DNA of 64,000 nucleotides, from assembly GCA_910587085.1 (NCBI GenBank), contig CAJUMC010000001.1, forward strand, positions 1-64,000, in the 5' to 3' direction. Below are positions 41,455 through 51,160 of this stretch, in pieces. The first letter of the stretch is position 1, and each line of letters starts with the position of its first letter. Source of the DNA: an uncultured Lachnospiraceae bacterium. Lineage in GTDB: Bacteria; Bacillota; Clostridia; Lachnospirales; Lachnospiraceae. A program made the translations under genes and the position numbers. The notes beneath the pieces were generated by a model. The model saw only the letters and a program-made list of their open reading frames with translations. It made no database searches and was not told the origin of the DNA.

Positions 41455-43728
41455 TCAAAGCAATTCCTTTATAATCTGCGCCGGTTTTGACTGACCTATT
41501 AAAAGACAGAGCCAATAAGCATTCCAAAAACATTCTTGTTTTAATGCATACTTTTCCGGGGAATCAATTTTTTGATATATACAGCCAAGATTTGCAAGAA
41601 TTTTCCCTATCAAATCCGCCTTGCCGCATTGTATATCCAGACTGATTCCCCGGCAATCCATCTCTTCCGCCAATTCCAGTTCTCCCAAATCCTCCAGCAT
41701 TCCGCCGTAATTTTTATACAATATCAACATGGAATTTGTATGATACTCCTCGCGCGCGCTGCTTTCCTGAAAAACCTGAAGCAGGCGTTCATACAGCTTT
41801 AATCCTTCTAGCTTCCTTCCCTGTCTCCTCATCAACCCAATAGTCATATCAAGTATTACAAATTCTTCCCTTGACGGAATTCTCAAATAGTCGGCCTGAT
41901 AATCGGGCATTGTATAATGCAATATTCTTTCCAGTTGATAAAGCCCTTTGTCCGGCTGTATTTTTCGACGATACATCTTACCTTCGATATGGCACGCTTC
42001 TATGTATTGCTGGTTAACCGGTATGCTCATATCAAGAGCACCCTCCAGTTCGTCAATCAATTCCGCTTCCTTTTCCCAATCCATCCGCGCACATGCCTGA
42101 TTCCGCCAGTGCGCCATTTCATACAGGTCGTAATCCTCCGCCTGCACCCTGCTGATATAATAGCTCTTTTTTACCCCCAGTTCCTTTGCAATTTCCTGGA
42201 AATGCGCATGGGTAGGCTTCTGTCTTCCGCTCTCAATCCGCGAAAGATTCGGCTGACTGCAGCTTTTAAGTTTTCCCTGCGTAAGGCCCCGGTTTCTGCG
42301 GATATCGCGGATCATCTCGTAATCAAGAGAGATCTCATCCTGATGGTAGAAAAAATGCAGCCTGGACAGATCATCCAGTTCCAGCACCCAGTCAGCATAC
42401 CGCCTCAGCACAGCTTCCAGACTCTGAAGCTCATTCTGCAGAACGCGCCGCTCCTCCAGAGCCTCCCTGCCGGTATACCTGCCCAGCCTTTCCCGGCTTT
42501 CCAGCTGCAACCGCAGCAGTTCGGCCAGCAACGGCAGAACGCCGTTTTTACTCAGGCATTCCACGGCTCTGCTGCTGCATTCCTCCACCTTCTCCCAACG
42601 TTCCTCTCTGCGCCAATGCAGCGCCAGCAGCCACATACATTGCGGGTAAAGCTTAACCTTCTCCTCCTCGTAATATCTTTGTTCCAGATAATTTCTCACT
42701 TCATCCAGCAGACAAACGGCAAATTCCGCATCCTCATCCATCGTGAAATACCCCAGCAGAATAAGCAGATGAAGCTCCTGGCTGCACAGGCAATATTGCA
42801 TGAGCTTCAGGCGGCGCCATTTGGGCAGCGTAATATTCAGCGCTTTTCCAAGCGCTCTGCAGCAGCGCTTAGCATCACCACTTCTGCGGTATTCATTGAT
42901 TGCTTCATATTTACAGAGAAATTGACGGTGCAGCGGCTGCTCCGCTTCCTTGCTTCTTCGGTATTCCTTCAGCAGGCTTCTTATTCTACTGTAATCATGC
43001 CCATCTTCACATTCTGCCTCCGCCGTCTTTTTCTGCTGCGAAAAGGTAGAATTCTGGCCATTCTCCGGCAATTTTGTCCGCTCTTCACATATACACACCT
43101 TGTTTCTATCTCCAGAAATATTGCCCGCTGTGTTCCGGTTTCTGCAAGTGTCATATACCTTCTCTCCAGTTTGGGAGGTGACACATGTTTTTCCTCCGTC
43201 CTTGAACAAATCACATGCTTTGTTTCCGCTCACCAAGTCATTTCCTGATTTATCTTTGTTCCCGCATAAATCATATATATTCTTTTGTGTTCCGGCAATA
43301 TTATGCATTTCATCTATATTTCCACTTATCTCACATTCTTTATTCTCCAGCCGGGAAATATCACCCGCTTCCTCTCCAGCTCCGCATGTACTACCCGTTT
43401 TCTTACCATACTGTGCCGGCGGCTCCAGCGCTGCTCTCCAGCTTTCCCTTCTCATCCCTCCGCCGAAATGCCGCCGCAGATCCTCCCTCATATCAAACAG
43501 CAGGTACTCTTCCCTCGACATGATTACTTCCAGTGTATCCGTACACCTTCCCAGCCGCTGCATTAAAGCATCCGCCAGAAACTTTTCCGGAACCTTTTTC
43601 CCGTGTTCTATTTTCGACAGCACTGCCTGCGTGCAGATTCCCCGATATAGCTGCTCCTGCGAAATTCGTTTTCTGGTTCGTTCCCGATAAATTATCTTTC
43701 CCAGATTCGTAGCCAATTCGTTCTTCAT
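41455..43728 (-). CDS. Two-HTH, TPR-like transcriptional regulator
   Basis: The 757-residue cytoplasmic regulator has a Cro/C1-type HTH at about 5-60 (RISQEQLYRGICTQAVLSKI). A low-complexity Asn/Gly/Lys/Cys-rich linker (about 120-220, units like GNKDKSGNDLVSGNKACD) precedes helical repeat regions. A second HTH lies at about 472-519 (GLTQGKLKSCSQPNLSRIES), followed by TPR-like repeats (about 525-757). This layout resembles RRNPP peptide receptors, but with duplicated DNA-binding domains and a longer body. Start ATG 43728 with AGGTG; a GTG four codons upstream is possible. It likely controls the divergent peptide and exporter genes. Confidence 0.75.
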   Translation of the reverse strand: MKNELATNLGKIIYRERTRKRISQEQLYRGICTQAVLSKIEHGKKVPEKFLADALMQRLGRCTDTLEVIMSREEYLLFDMREDLRRHFGGGMRRESWRAALEPPAQYGKKTGSTCGAGEEAGDISRLENKECEISGNIDEMHNIAGTQKNIYDLCGNKDKSGNDLVSGNKACDLFKDGGKTCVTSQTGEKVYDTCRNRNTAGNISGDRNKVCICEERTKLPENGQNSTFSQQKKTAEAECEDGHDYSRIRSLLKEYRRSKEAEQPLHRQFLCKYEAINEYRRSGDAKRCCRALGKALNITLPKWRRLKLMQYCLCSQELHLLILLGYFTMDEDAEFAVCLLDEVRNYLEQRYYEEEKVKLYPQCMWLLALHWRREERWEKVEECSSRAVECLSKNGVLPLLAELLRLQLESRERLGRYTGREALEERRVLQNELQSLEAVLRRYADWVLELDDLSRLHFFYHQDEISLDYEMIRDIRRNRGLTQGKLKSCSQPNLSRIESGRQKPTHAHFQEIAKELGVKKSYYISRVQAEDYDLYEMAHWRNQACARMDWEKEAELIDELEGALDMSIPVNQQYIEACHIEGKMYRRKIQPDKGLYQLERILHYTMPDYQADYLRIPSREEFVILDMTIGLMRRQGRKLEGLKLYERLLQVFQESSAREEYHTNSMLILYKNYGGMLEDLGELELAEEMDCRGISLDIQCGKADLIGKILANLGCIYQKIDSPEKYALKQECFWNAYWLCLLIGQSKPAQIIKELL

Positions 43729-44130
43729 CCAAGCGTACACCTGCCCCTATACCATTTTGTTCTTTCAATATTATACGGATTATAAACTGCCGCAAAACAA
43801 TTTCAATACACAAGAAGCCGCAAACAAACATTACTGTTATATATGTTTTATGTATTATTTGTATTTTTCAATATTATCATGCTATATTTTAACATAAATA
43901 TACAGTTTTTGCTACAATCTACATGCACTTTGGAAGCTATGGTTTCATGCGTAATTCCTTAGATAAATTATATTAAATACGACAAATATCGTCAAGTAAT
44001 CTTAAGAACACTTTGGTTCTGATTGCCCGTATTGCAATGAAGAAATACGGGTTAGCAAGTCTTTGCATGGCTCTTGACAGTCTGTCTTACTCTTCATTTT
44101 TCCGCCCTCCCCATTTGAAGTCTTTTACTT
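43729..44130. other. Intergenic region with one hairpin
   Basis: An AT-rich region upstream of the two-HTH regulator must hold its promoter, but I cannot choose boxes confidently. CCCGTATT (44026-44033) and AATACGGG (44044-44051) form an 8-bp stem that may end the lipoprotein transcript coming from the other side. No gene is supported. Confidence 0.4.
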
Positions 44131-45946
44131 TTAATCATACTCAAGCAGGCCATCAAACAAATCCTTGCAATTTATTTCTGTACCGTCACTTCGTATGCAG
44201 GTCATAGCATTATAAGAAAAGCCTTCCTTCTCACCCTTCACCATCAGCCATCCTCTCTCGTTCGTATCAACATTTTCCATTAAAATCCAATCCCCCAGGT
44301 CGCCGCCCAGCGTAACCATTCGGCTTCCTGCCGGTATGGTAAATTTCTCTGTTGTATTTTTTTGAGTAAAAAGTTCAAAATCCTCCCGAGCCGTTATTAT
44401 ATTACGTTCCGGTTCTCCGTCTTCGTCTGGCCAATATTCAACAAATTCAAAATATTCTCCCGGAATCAATTGCAGGATACCATCCATCAGACGGTAATGC
44501 ATCAGCACCTTATCATTTTGCAGCGGATAAACTCTTTTGAGTGCGCTGTAAATCCATCTGCCGTCTTTCTCCTCTGCATGATAATCGGCATAAGGAAATT
44601 CTCCGGCTGCACAGAGTTTTCCATCCAGATAGCTGTAGATCTTCCATGTTCTGCTGCGTCCATCTTCATAATCCAGCACCATAAGCTGCCTTGTCTCCCC
44701 ATCCAGACTGGCTGTAAACATATAGTTTTTAAAAAAATTGTGTGATCTTGGCAGTATATTTTCCTCTCCGTCAATCATAACAATAAAATTGCCTGCCCCG
44801 GCATATTTTTCATTTAACCGGTATGACACCCTTTCATTTGTACCGTCACCATCCAAATCAATCAAAACCTCCGGCTCAAGAGGACGTGCCTGCCACTCAT
44901 ACAGATATGGTCCGCTCACTGTCATTTCAACAGGCTTTCGCTCGCCGTAATAGCCTTTCTCTGCATCCGGGAAAAAAATATTATTGCAGAATTTCCCAAG
45001 CTCAATAACCTCATCTGCAACCACTGCACGGACGCGCCGATAGCCTACGCCGCTTTCTGTAAAGTGAGCCGCCTCCTCGCAGATCAGAGAATAACTTTCC
45101 TGTTCCGGCAGTTTTAGTTCAGGATACCAGAAAACTCCTTCGCCCCAAGTTTCTCCCCCTTCGTCAAACCAGTCAGAAACTGTCAGTGTGAACATTCTTC
45201 TGCCCTTTTCGTCCGCCTGAAAACCCGCCGCAAGTTTTACCCCGCTGCCCGGAATCACCTCCTGTTCCTGCACTTCCTTTCCATCTTTCAAATTCTGAAT
45301 ATCGAGTACATATTCGCACCCATACACTTCACGTACTCCCGTCACAGATATCGTATCGGATGTGTTTTCTGCCGGCAAAACAATGGATAAAACCTCATCG
45401 CACCAAAGGCCGGCATATCGTCCCGGCTTCATCATCACAATAGGCTCACAATTGTCCAGGCAATAATCTTTCACATCAAAACGGTAATAATGATTCCCTG
45501 CACGAACTACCACCTGCGGTTCAGCGTCACCTGCCAGCTGGCCGCAAAATTCCGGCTTATATCTTTTTTCACTGATATAAACGGTAATATCCTTTCTCGG
45601 AGAAATAACCTGATACGAAACTCCTTTTTCTAATATCGAGGTTGGTTCCGGGGAAGGTGTCAAAACCATTTCCGTAGTGGGAACAGGTGTCGGCGCTGTT
45701 ATCATTGTTGGAAGCGGCTCCGGAAAATTGGTCGGTGTAAGTACTGGCGCAAGGGTTGGAGTCTGATCAGAAACCTCCGGCCCCGATGCTGTTCTGTTTT
45801 CATCCTCAGACAATTTTATATCCGGTATCATCGTCAGCGCTGAGCCGCCCTTATCCCCCTCATCCGTATGTATATTATTTCCGCAGGCAACGAATCCTGC
45901 CAGCAAATAAAACAGACATACCGCAAAGAACAGGTTATTTTTTCAT
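44131..45946 (-). pseudogene. Lipoprotein with D-x-D-x-D-G motif, frameshifted at start
   Basis: About 605 codons: signal peptide with lipobox-like AGFVAC, then a Pro/Thr-rich stalk (TPTNFPEPLPTMITAPTPVP). A body follows with LIDLDGDGTNERVSY, an FG-GAP/calcium-loop-like motif, and a C-terminal SH3-like part (AGSRMVTLGGDLGDWILMEN). The only plausible start, ATG 45946 after AGAGGAG, reads ATG AAA AAA TAA. Removing one A gives MKNNLFFAVCLFYLLAG in frame with the rest. So the gene is off by one base in an A6 tract: phase-variable, a recent mutation, or an assembly error. Paralogous lipoproteins lie at 53806-55176 and 58016-59101. Confidence 0.75.
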
Positions 45947-46156
45947 CTCCGGACTACTCCTCTCATATAAAATAACAATTAGTCAGCTCGCCGAAATTTA
46001 AAGTAAATCTTTCGTGTATTATATTTATATTTTAAAAATCTTTTATGCTATTTAGAAGATAGAAGATATTATATAAAAAATATTCATTAACCATCATTAT
46101 GTTATATCCTTTCAAGCATCCACTCGCCGCGATAAAACACTCTGTCAGGGACGAAA

Positions 46157-47836
46157 TCAAAATCTATCCTCTGCTTCTTCCTCCGTCCCCTGAACCACAA
46201 CCCTGCAGCGATACTCCTTCCCATAAATCGTCGCAACAATTTCCGTCCGGCCTTCTTTTACCGCAGTCAGTCCCCCGTCGCGGTCTACCTGTACAACGGC
46301 ATCATTCTCAGATGTCCACTCCGCCTTCGCTCCGCTGTTGAACGCCAGCCGATGCTGCTCTCCCGGTGCAAGGGTAAGCTCCTCGCTCTCAAGCGCAAGC
46401 TGGAACAAACTCCAGCCATACTTCACCGAAGCGGCAAACCATTCCACATCAAAAGTCTCTGAAGAATATATTTCATCATACTCGCGGTAAGGCTTCTTTA
46501 AAAAGCCATATACTTTTTTGTTTGGTGCAACTGTTATCTTTTTCGCACCGCGGTCATAGGGGCCGTAATCGAAATCATATTCAAGCAGGTTTGATGGTAC
46601 TGCGCAGCGTTCCGGAATGGTAATTGATTTCAGGCTGTTTGCATCCATAAAATCCAGCAGCGGCATGTTCTGCAGCTGATTGGAAAGCCGCAGGTCACGC
46701 AGCTTGCAGCAGCCGGTTAATATATTCTTTCCCGCACTGACAACCGAATCTGTCATCCAGAACTCCTCCAGAGCAGCACAGGACGCAAATGCATAATTTT
46801 GAATTTCTTTGACTGAGTCGGAGCAGGAAACAGAAATCAGCTCTTTCGCCCCCTCAAACGCGTATGATGCAATGATCTCAACCCCTTCCGGAATCTCCAC
46901 AGCTCCGCTGCATCGGTAGCCAGCAAACAGTACATTTCCTATCATCAGCAGGTCTGAGCCGCACAGAACATCATAATTGCCAAACAGCGGTGTATTATAA
47001 AATACATTATTTCCCAGCTGCTGCAGCTTCTCAAGTCCCTTTGCCTCTCTGATTCCCGATCCGAAAAATGCATCTTTCCCAAGAATCTGCGTTTCTTCCA
47101 GATTGACTTTGGTAAGCTGCTGACAATACTGGAATGCTTCCGAAGCAATTTCCTGAACATGCTGCAGGTTAATCTCTTTCAGATTGCGGCAGCCGGCAAA
47201 TGCCTGATTTGCTATTAATTCAACCTCCTCCGGCAGGAAAACACTGACCAGGGCAGGGTTTCCCTGAAAAGCGCTGCTCCCGATCCTTTTTACACCGGCC
47301 GGGACAGTCACATTTGTTTCTGTGCCATTGTACCGGAGAAGGATATCACCTTCAATTTCAAAATCTATTTGTCCAGGCTGTTCTGTTGCGTCTGGCTCCG
47401 CGGCTCCCGTCGGCTGCGGCTGCACCGTCCCGCCCGGCCCTGCAGGCCCTTCCGTCCCGGTAGGCTGCGGCTGCCCTAACTCACCCGGCCCTGCAGGCCC
47501 TTCCGTCCCGGTAGGCTGCTCCTGCCCGGTTCCGCTTGGGGCTGCAGGTTCTTCTGCCCCCGTCGGCTGCTCCTGCCCTAACTCACCCGGCCCTGCAGGC
47601 CCTTCCGTCCCGGTAGGCTGCTCCTGCCCGGTTCCGCTTGGGGCTGCAGGTTCTTCTGCCCCCGTCGGCTGCGGCTGCACCGTCAGATTCGGCCCATCCG
47701 GCAGCACTTCCTTTTTACAGCCGGAACCGAAGCAGGCTGCAGCTGCAATAAAAACTGTTAATCCTGCAGTCCGGTACTTTCTCCGGACACACTTCTTTTT
47801 CCCCTTCCCGTTCCTCCCCAAAGCTTTTTTTCTCAT
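46157..47836 (-). CDS. Leucine-rich-repeat lipoprotein with Ig-like domain
   Basis: The 559-residue surface lipoprotein has a signal with an unusually long basic start (MRKKALGRNGKGKKKC) and lipobox FGSGC (Cys40). Five to six 17-residue Pro/Thr/Gly/Glu repeats starting PTG (about 57-155) form a stalk. BspA-type leucine-rich repeats follow (about 170-440; e.g. IGSSAFQGNPALVSVFLPEE, IIASYAFEGAKELISV). The C terminus is a bacterial Ig-like (Big2) domain (AEWTSENDAVVQVDRDGGLT). BspA-type repeats are usually adhesins or binding scaffolds. The start at 47836 follows AGGGGGATA. Confidence 0.85.
   Translation of the reverse strand: MRKKALGRNGKGKKKCVRRKYRTAGLTVFIAAAACFGSGCKKEVLPDGPNLTVQPQPTGAEEPAAPSGTGQEQPTGTEGPAGPGELGQEQPTGAEEPAAPSGTGQEQPTGTEGPAGPGELGQPQPTGTEGPAGPGGTVQPQPTGAAEPDATEQPGQIDFEIEGDILLRYNGTETNVTVPAGVKRIGSSAFQGNPALVSVFLPEEVELIANQAFAGCRNLKEINLQHVQEIASEAFQYCQQLTKVNLEETQILGKDAFFGSGIREAKGLEKLQQLGNNVFYNTPLFGNYDVLCGSDLLMIGNVLFAGYRCSGAVEIPEGVEIIASYAFEGAKELISVSCSDSVKEIQNYAFASCAALEEFWMTDSVVSAGKNILTGCCKLRDLRLSNQLQNMPLLDFMDANSLKSITIPERCAVPSNLLEYDFDYGPYDRGAKKITVAPNKKVYGFLKKPYREYDEIYSSETFDVEWFAASVKYGWSLFQLALESEELTLAPGEQHRLAFNSGAKAEWTSENDAVVQVDRDGGLTAVKEGRTEIVATIYGKEYRCRVVVQGTEEEAEDRF
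47372..47668. repeat. 51-bp coding repeats in lipoprotein stalk
   Basis: Units of 17 codons beginning Pro-Thr-Gly, alternating between PTGAEEPAAPSGTGQEQ and PTGTEGPAGPGELGQEQ, so a 102-bp higher-order unit is seen twice almost unchanged. It is likely to vary in copy number by slippage while keeping frame. Confidence 0.85.
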
Positions 47837-47996
47837 TTCATTATCCCCCTGCATAACATCTTGCAATTTCCTTTTCCCAATTCCTTCTCTTTCACTCTGC
47901 CCCGCCATGAATCAATACTTCTCTTCGTTCAAGCCGCCTCCCGCGATCGAATCCCCTCCATTCGCCCCTCCCTGCTTTATATCATACTCTATTTAT

Positions 47997-48045
47997 AAAA
48001 AAATGTCCATAACACCTGGAGAAATCCCCGGGCATTATGGACATT
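47997..48045 (-). terminator. Terminator of aspartate kinase gene
   Basis: On the minus strand AATGTCCATAA (48035-48045) pairs with TTATGGACATT (48002-48012), followed by TTTTTTT. An 11-bp stem about 75 bases after the stop codon. Confidence 0.9.
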
Positions 48046-48118
48046 CTGCCTGCTTTTATTCCATGCTGCAATTTATTCGGTTTCCTGTTCTGCTTACATC
48101 GGCTTCCGTGCGTAAGTT

Positions 48119-49321
48119 TCAGAAAAACTTGTCATGCACCGCATTGACCGCCTTCTCCGTATACTGCACGTCGATCAGCACCGTAACGCGGATCTCGGAG
48201 GTCGAAATCATCTTGATATTAATTCCGGCGTCGTACAGCGCCTCAAACATTTTCGCTGCCACGCCCGGATTGGACATCATACCCGCGCCGACGATCGAAA
48301 CCTTCGACACATTCTCCTCAACGTCCACCTTGTCGCACTTCAGCGAGGTACTGCGATGGCGCTCAATCGTGGCAACCGCCTCAGAAAGATCATCCTTTGC
48401 AACCGTAAAGCTGATATCCTTTGTGCCGTCGCGGCCCACCGACTGCAGAATAATATCCACGTTGATATTGTGTCTCGCGAGGTGGTCGAACAGCTTGAAT
48501 GCCACGCCCGGCTGATCCTCCAATCCAATCACGGCGATGCGGGCCGTATTTTTGTCGCTTGCAACTCCACTGATTAACATTCCTTCCATGTTGACTGCCT
48601 CCTTCACTATGGTTCCTTCCGAAAAATTCAAGCTTGAACGCACGACAAGCTGTACGCCGTATCTCTTTGCCATCTCCACCGAACGGTTGTGCAGAACACC
48701 CGCGCCGAGAGATGCCAGATCGAGCATTTCGTCGTAGGTAATTTCCTGCAGCTTTCTCGCACCCGGCACAAAGCGCGGGTCGGCCGTATAAACCCCGTCC
48801 ACATCGGTATAAATCTCGCATGCATCCGCATGGAGGGCCGCTGCCAGCGCAACCGCTGTCGTGTCGGAGCCGCCCCGGCCAAGCGTCGTGTAATTATCCA
48901 TTTTGTCCACGCCCTGAAAGCCCGTAATCAGAACGATCCTGCGGCTCTCCAGTTCGTTTTTGATCCGCTCCGTCTCAATACCGGTCAGACGGGCATTTCC
49001 GTAGGTCGGTGTCGTGAACATTTTTACCTGGAACGCATTCAGCGAAACGGCAGGAACTCCCAGCGTATCCATCGCCATCGCCATCAGAGCAACGGACTGC
49101 TGTTCTCCGATTGTGTAGAGCATATCCATCTCGCGCTTCGGCGGGTTCGGATTAATATCCTTTGCCTGATTAACAAGCACATCCGTAAATTTCCCCATCG
49201 CCGAAAGCACTACGACAACGTCATGTCCCTTCTTATAATCCTCGATGCAGCGCTTCGCGACATGAAAGATTCTCTCCTTGTCAGCGACCGAAGTACCGCC
49301 GAATTTCTTTACAATTAACAT
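48119..49321 (-). CDS. lysC: Aspartate kinase
   Basis: The 400-residue cytoplasmic enzyme phosphorylates aspartate as first step to lysine, threonine and methionine. N-terminal kinase domain: LIVKKFGGTSVADKERI, TTLGRGGSDTTAVALAAAL and YTDVDGVYTADPR. C-terminal tandem ACT domains (VIGLEDQPGVAFKLFDHLA; SIVGAGMMSNPGVAAKMFEA) provide feedback control. Length fits monofunctional enzymes. Start ATG 49321 follows CAGGAGGCAGTT. It ends the threonine-pathway cluster, though separated from the previous gene by 388 bases, so it may have its own promoter. No lysine riboswitch is evident. Confidence 0.96.
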   Translation of the reverse strand: MLIVKKFGGTSVADKERIFHVAKRCIEDYKKGHDVVVVLSAMGKFTDVLVNQAKDINPNPPKREMDMLYTIGEQQSVALMAMAMDTLGVPAVSLNAFQVKMFTTPTYGNARLTGIETERIKNELESRRIVLITGFQGVDKMDNYTTLGRGGSDTTAVALAAALHADACEIYTDVDGVYTADPRFVPGARKLQEITYDEMLDLASLGAGVLHNRSVEMAKRYGVQLVVRSSLNFSEGTIVKEAVNMEGMLISGVASDKNTARIAVIGLEDQPGVAFKLFDHLARHNINVDIILQSVGRDGTKDISFTVAKDDLSEAVATIERHRSTSLKCDKVDVEENVSKVSIVGAGMMSNPGVAAKMFEALYDAGINIKMISTSEIRVTVLIDVQYTEKAVNAVHDKFF

Positions 49322-49709
49322 AACTGCCTCCTGAATTCCATAAATATGCTGATACTGCAATGCTGCCTGCAGATATTTCAGTTGTGTAATATTAAATATA
49401 ATTTGATATTATAATACCGTTATTTTAAATTACAGCATTATAATATCTATAATAAATTCTGCGAAATAAATTCTGATATCATAAAATGGTTCGTATAAAT
49501 CCTTCCGCAGACATCGGAATGCCGTGCCTTTGTTTTGCTCCGCAATCAAAATCAAATCACTCTGCGATTATCCTGCTGCCGTTCCGCGATCATTCGCTTT
49601 TGCTTCCATACTGCAATTTATTCCGCATCTGCGCCCGTTGTGCCACAGGATTTACAATTTCGGGAGCCGCCCGTTTCGGGAACAGGAACCGCAGCACGCC
49701 CCCCGGCGC
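49322..49709. other. AT-rich intergenic region before lysC
   Basis: Minus-strand TATAAT-like boxes occur around 49400-49450, probably the lysC promoter, but no clear -35 can be assigned. The remainder is moderately GC-rich and contains no gene, riboswitch core or terminator that I can recognise. Confidence 0.4.
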
Positions 49710-50912
49710 TCACGCAAACAGCCGCTCAATCAGCCGATAACCGTCCTTTTCCATATTTCCGGAAGCCTCTGCCTCCGCCTCGCTGTAGCGGCCGATCATC
49801 CGTCTCTGCCTCGTGCTGTCGTAGAGCAGGTACGGCACCGGATCAGAAGTATGTGTGCGAAGGCGGATCGGCGTCGGGTGATCCGGCATAATCAGCAGCC
49901 GGTAAGGCTCCCCGGAAGCATCCATCTCCCGTTTCACCACGGCCACCACCCTGGAATCCAGCGATTCGATTGCCTTAAGCTTGTCCGGAATGCTTCCCTG
50001 GTGCCCCATCTCATCCGGTGCCTCCACATGAATGTATGCGAAATCATAGCCGTCATCCACCAGCGCATGCACAGCCGCCATCGCCTTTCCCTCGTAATTT
50101 GTATGCAGCGTTCCGTCAGCCCCCGGCACATTTATGTTCGTCATTCCTGCCCCGACCGCAATGCCCTTGAGCAGATCGACAGCGGAAATCATCACGCCGC
50201 GCAGCCCGGTCTTTTCCTCAAAAGAATCAAGCCCCGGCTTCGTTCCCGCGCCCCAGAACCAGATGGAATTGGCCTTGTGCAGGCCCCGCCGGGCGCGCTC
50301 CACATTGATCGGATGATTGTTCAGGATGTCGTAGCTCTTTTCCATCATCTCTCTCAGCACGGCTTCCTGCGGCAGATACTCGCCGATCACTCTTCCGAGA
50401 ATATCGTGAGGCGGCGTCAGCTCCGCAGCAGTGCCTTTGTCCCAGATCAGCAGATGGCGGTAGCTCGTCCCGACATAATAACGGAATATCCCGTTTTCCA
50501 GCTGCTCCCTCACAGCATCCAGCAGCACGGCAGCGTCCTCCGTTGAAATCTCGCCTGCACTGTGGTCGAGAATCGTTCTGTCTTTGTAGAGAATTCCCTC
50601 CTCCTCAGAAAGCGTTACGATATTGCAGCGCACGGCGATATCCGTGTCCTTCAGCGGGACGCCGATGCTCAGAGCCTCCAGCGGAGAGCGCCCCGTATAA
50701 TATTTCCGCGGGTTATAGCCGAGCACCGCCAGGTTGGCGGTATCGCTCCCCGGCTTCATTCCCTCCGGTATCGTGCAGGCAAGACCAATCTCGCCCTTGC
50801 CCGCCAGCTCGTCCATCACCGGCGTTGACGCGTATTCCAGCGGGGTTTTCCCGCCCAGGCTATCAATCGGCTCGTCCGCCATCCCGTCGCCCAGAATCAC
50901 AATGTATTTCAT
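49710..50912 (-). CDS. Phosphoglycerate-mutase-like homoserine kinase
   Basis: The 400-residue metalloenzyme of the alkaline phosphatase superfamily is close to cofactor-independent phosphoglycerate mutase of archaeal type (ApgM). Metal-binding motifs are ILGDGMADEP, AGSDTANLAVLGYNP-like KPGSDTANLAVLGYNP, FAYIHVEAPDEMGHQG and LIMPDHPTPIRLRTHTSDPVP. Members encoded beside homoserine dehydrogenase form the TIGR02535 group proposed to be homoserine kinases. The flanking hom and aspartate kinase genes, with no thrB in the cluster, support that role over glycolysis. The start follows GGGGAGAAT. Confidence 0.88.
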   Translation of the reverse strand: MKYIVILGDGMADEPIDSLGGKTPLEYASTPVMDELAGKGEIGLACTIPEGMKPGSDTANLAVLGYNPRKYYTGRSPLEALSIGVPLKDTDIAVRCNIVTLSEEEGILYKDRTILDHSAGEISTEDAAVLLDAVREQLENGIFRYYVGTSYRHLLIWDKGTAAELTPPHDILGRVIGEYLPQEAVLREMMEKSYDILNNHPINVERARRGLHKANSIWFWGAGTKPGLDSFEEKTGLRGVMISAVDLLKGIAVGAGMTNINVPGADGTLHTNYEGKAMAAVHALVDDGYDFAYIHVEAPDEMGHQGSIPDKLKAIESLDSRVVAVVKREMDASGEPYRLLIMPDHPTPIRLRTHTSDPVPYLLYDSTRQRRMIGRYSEAEAEASGNMEKDGYRLIERLFA

Positions 50913-51011
50913 ATTCTCCCCATTTCTGCGCTTTGATCAGCGCATTTCCTGTTTCCCGGCGCCCTGTTCGATCGCGGAGAAGCCTCCGCAGGATTTGAGC
51001 CGTTATATATG

Positions 51012-51160
51012 CTTGCAGCTCCGCATCGATTCCGCCGCCGTCCTTGCAGCTTTGCACCGGTTCTGCCCGTCCTTGCAGCTTTGCACCGGTTCCTCCCGCA
51101 TCCTTGCAGCTTTGACCGGTTCTGCCCGGCCTTACAGCTCCGCCCGGATTCTGCTGAGCA
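51012..51160. repeat. About 30-bp tandem repeats derived from the hom 3' end
   Basis: Units starting CTTGCAGCT (or CTTACAGCT) begin at 51012, 51043, 51072, 51103 and 51131, period 28-31. The last unit overlaps the hom stop codon and its final codons. The others are degenerate copies downstream of the gene (CCTTGCAGCTTTGCACCGGT), so the array seems to have grown from the gene end. Confidence 0.8.

Noticed and set aside
44013..44207. A small plus-strand frame MKKYGLASLCMAL, resembling an autoinducer precursor
   Set aside because: No ribosome site, and it overlaps the end of the lipoprotein gene; no agrB nearby.
47372..47668. Regular repeats that might be a CRISPR array
   Set aside because: The 51-bp units are in frame inside a lipoprotein gene and have no unique spacers.
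49322..49709. Possible lysine riboswitch before aspartate kinase
   Set aside because: I looked for the conserved multi-helix core and terminator and found none.
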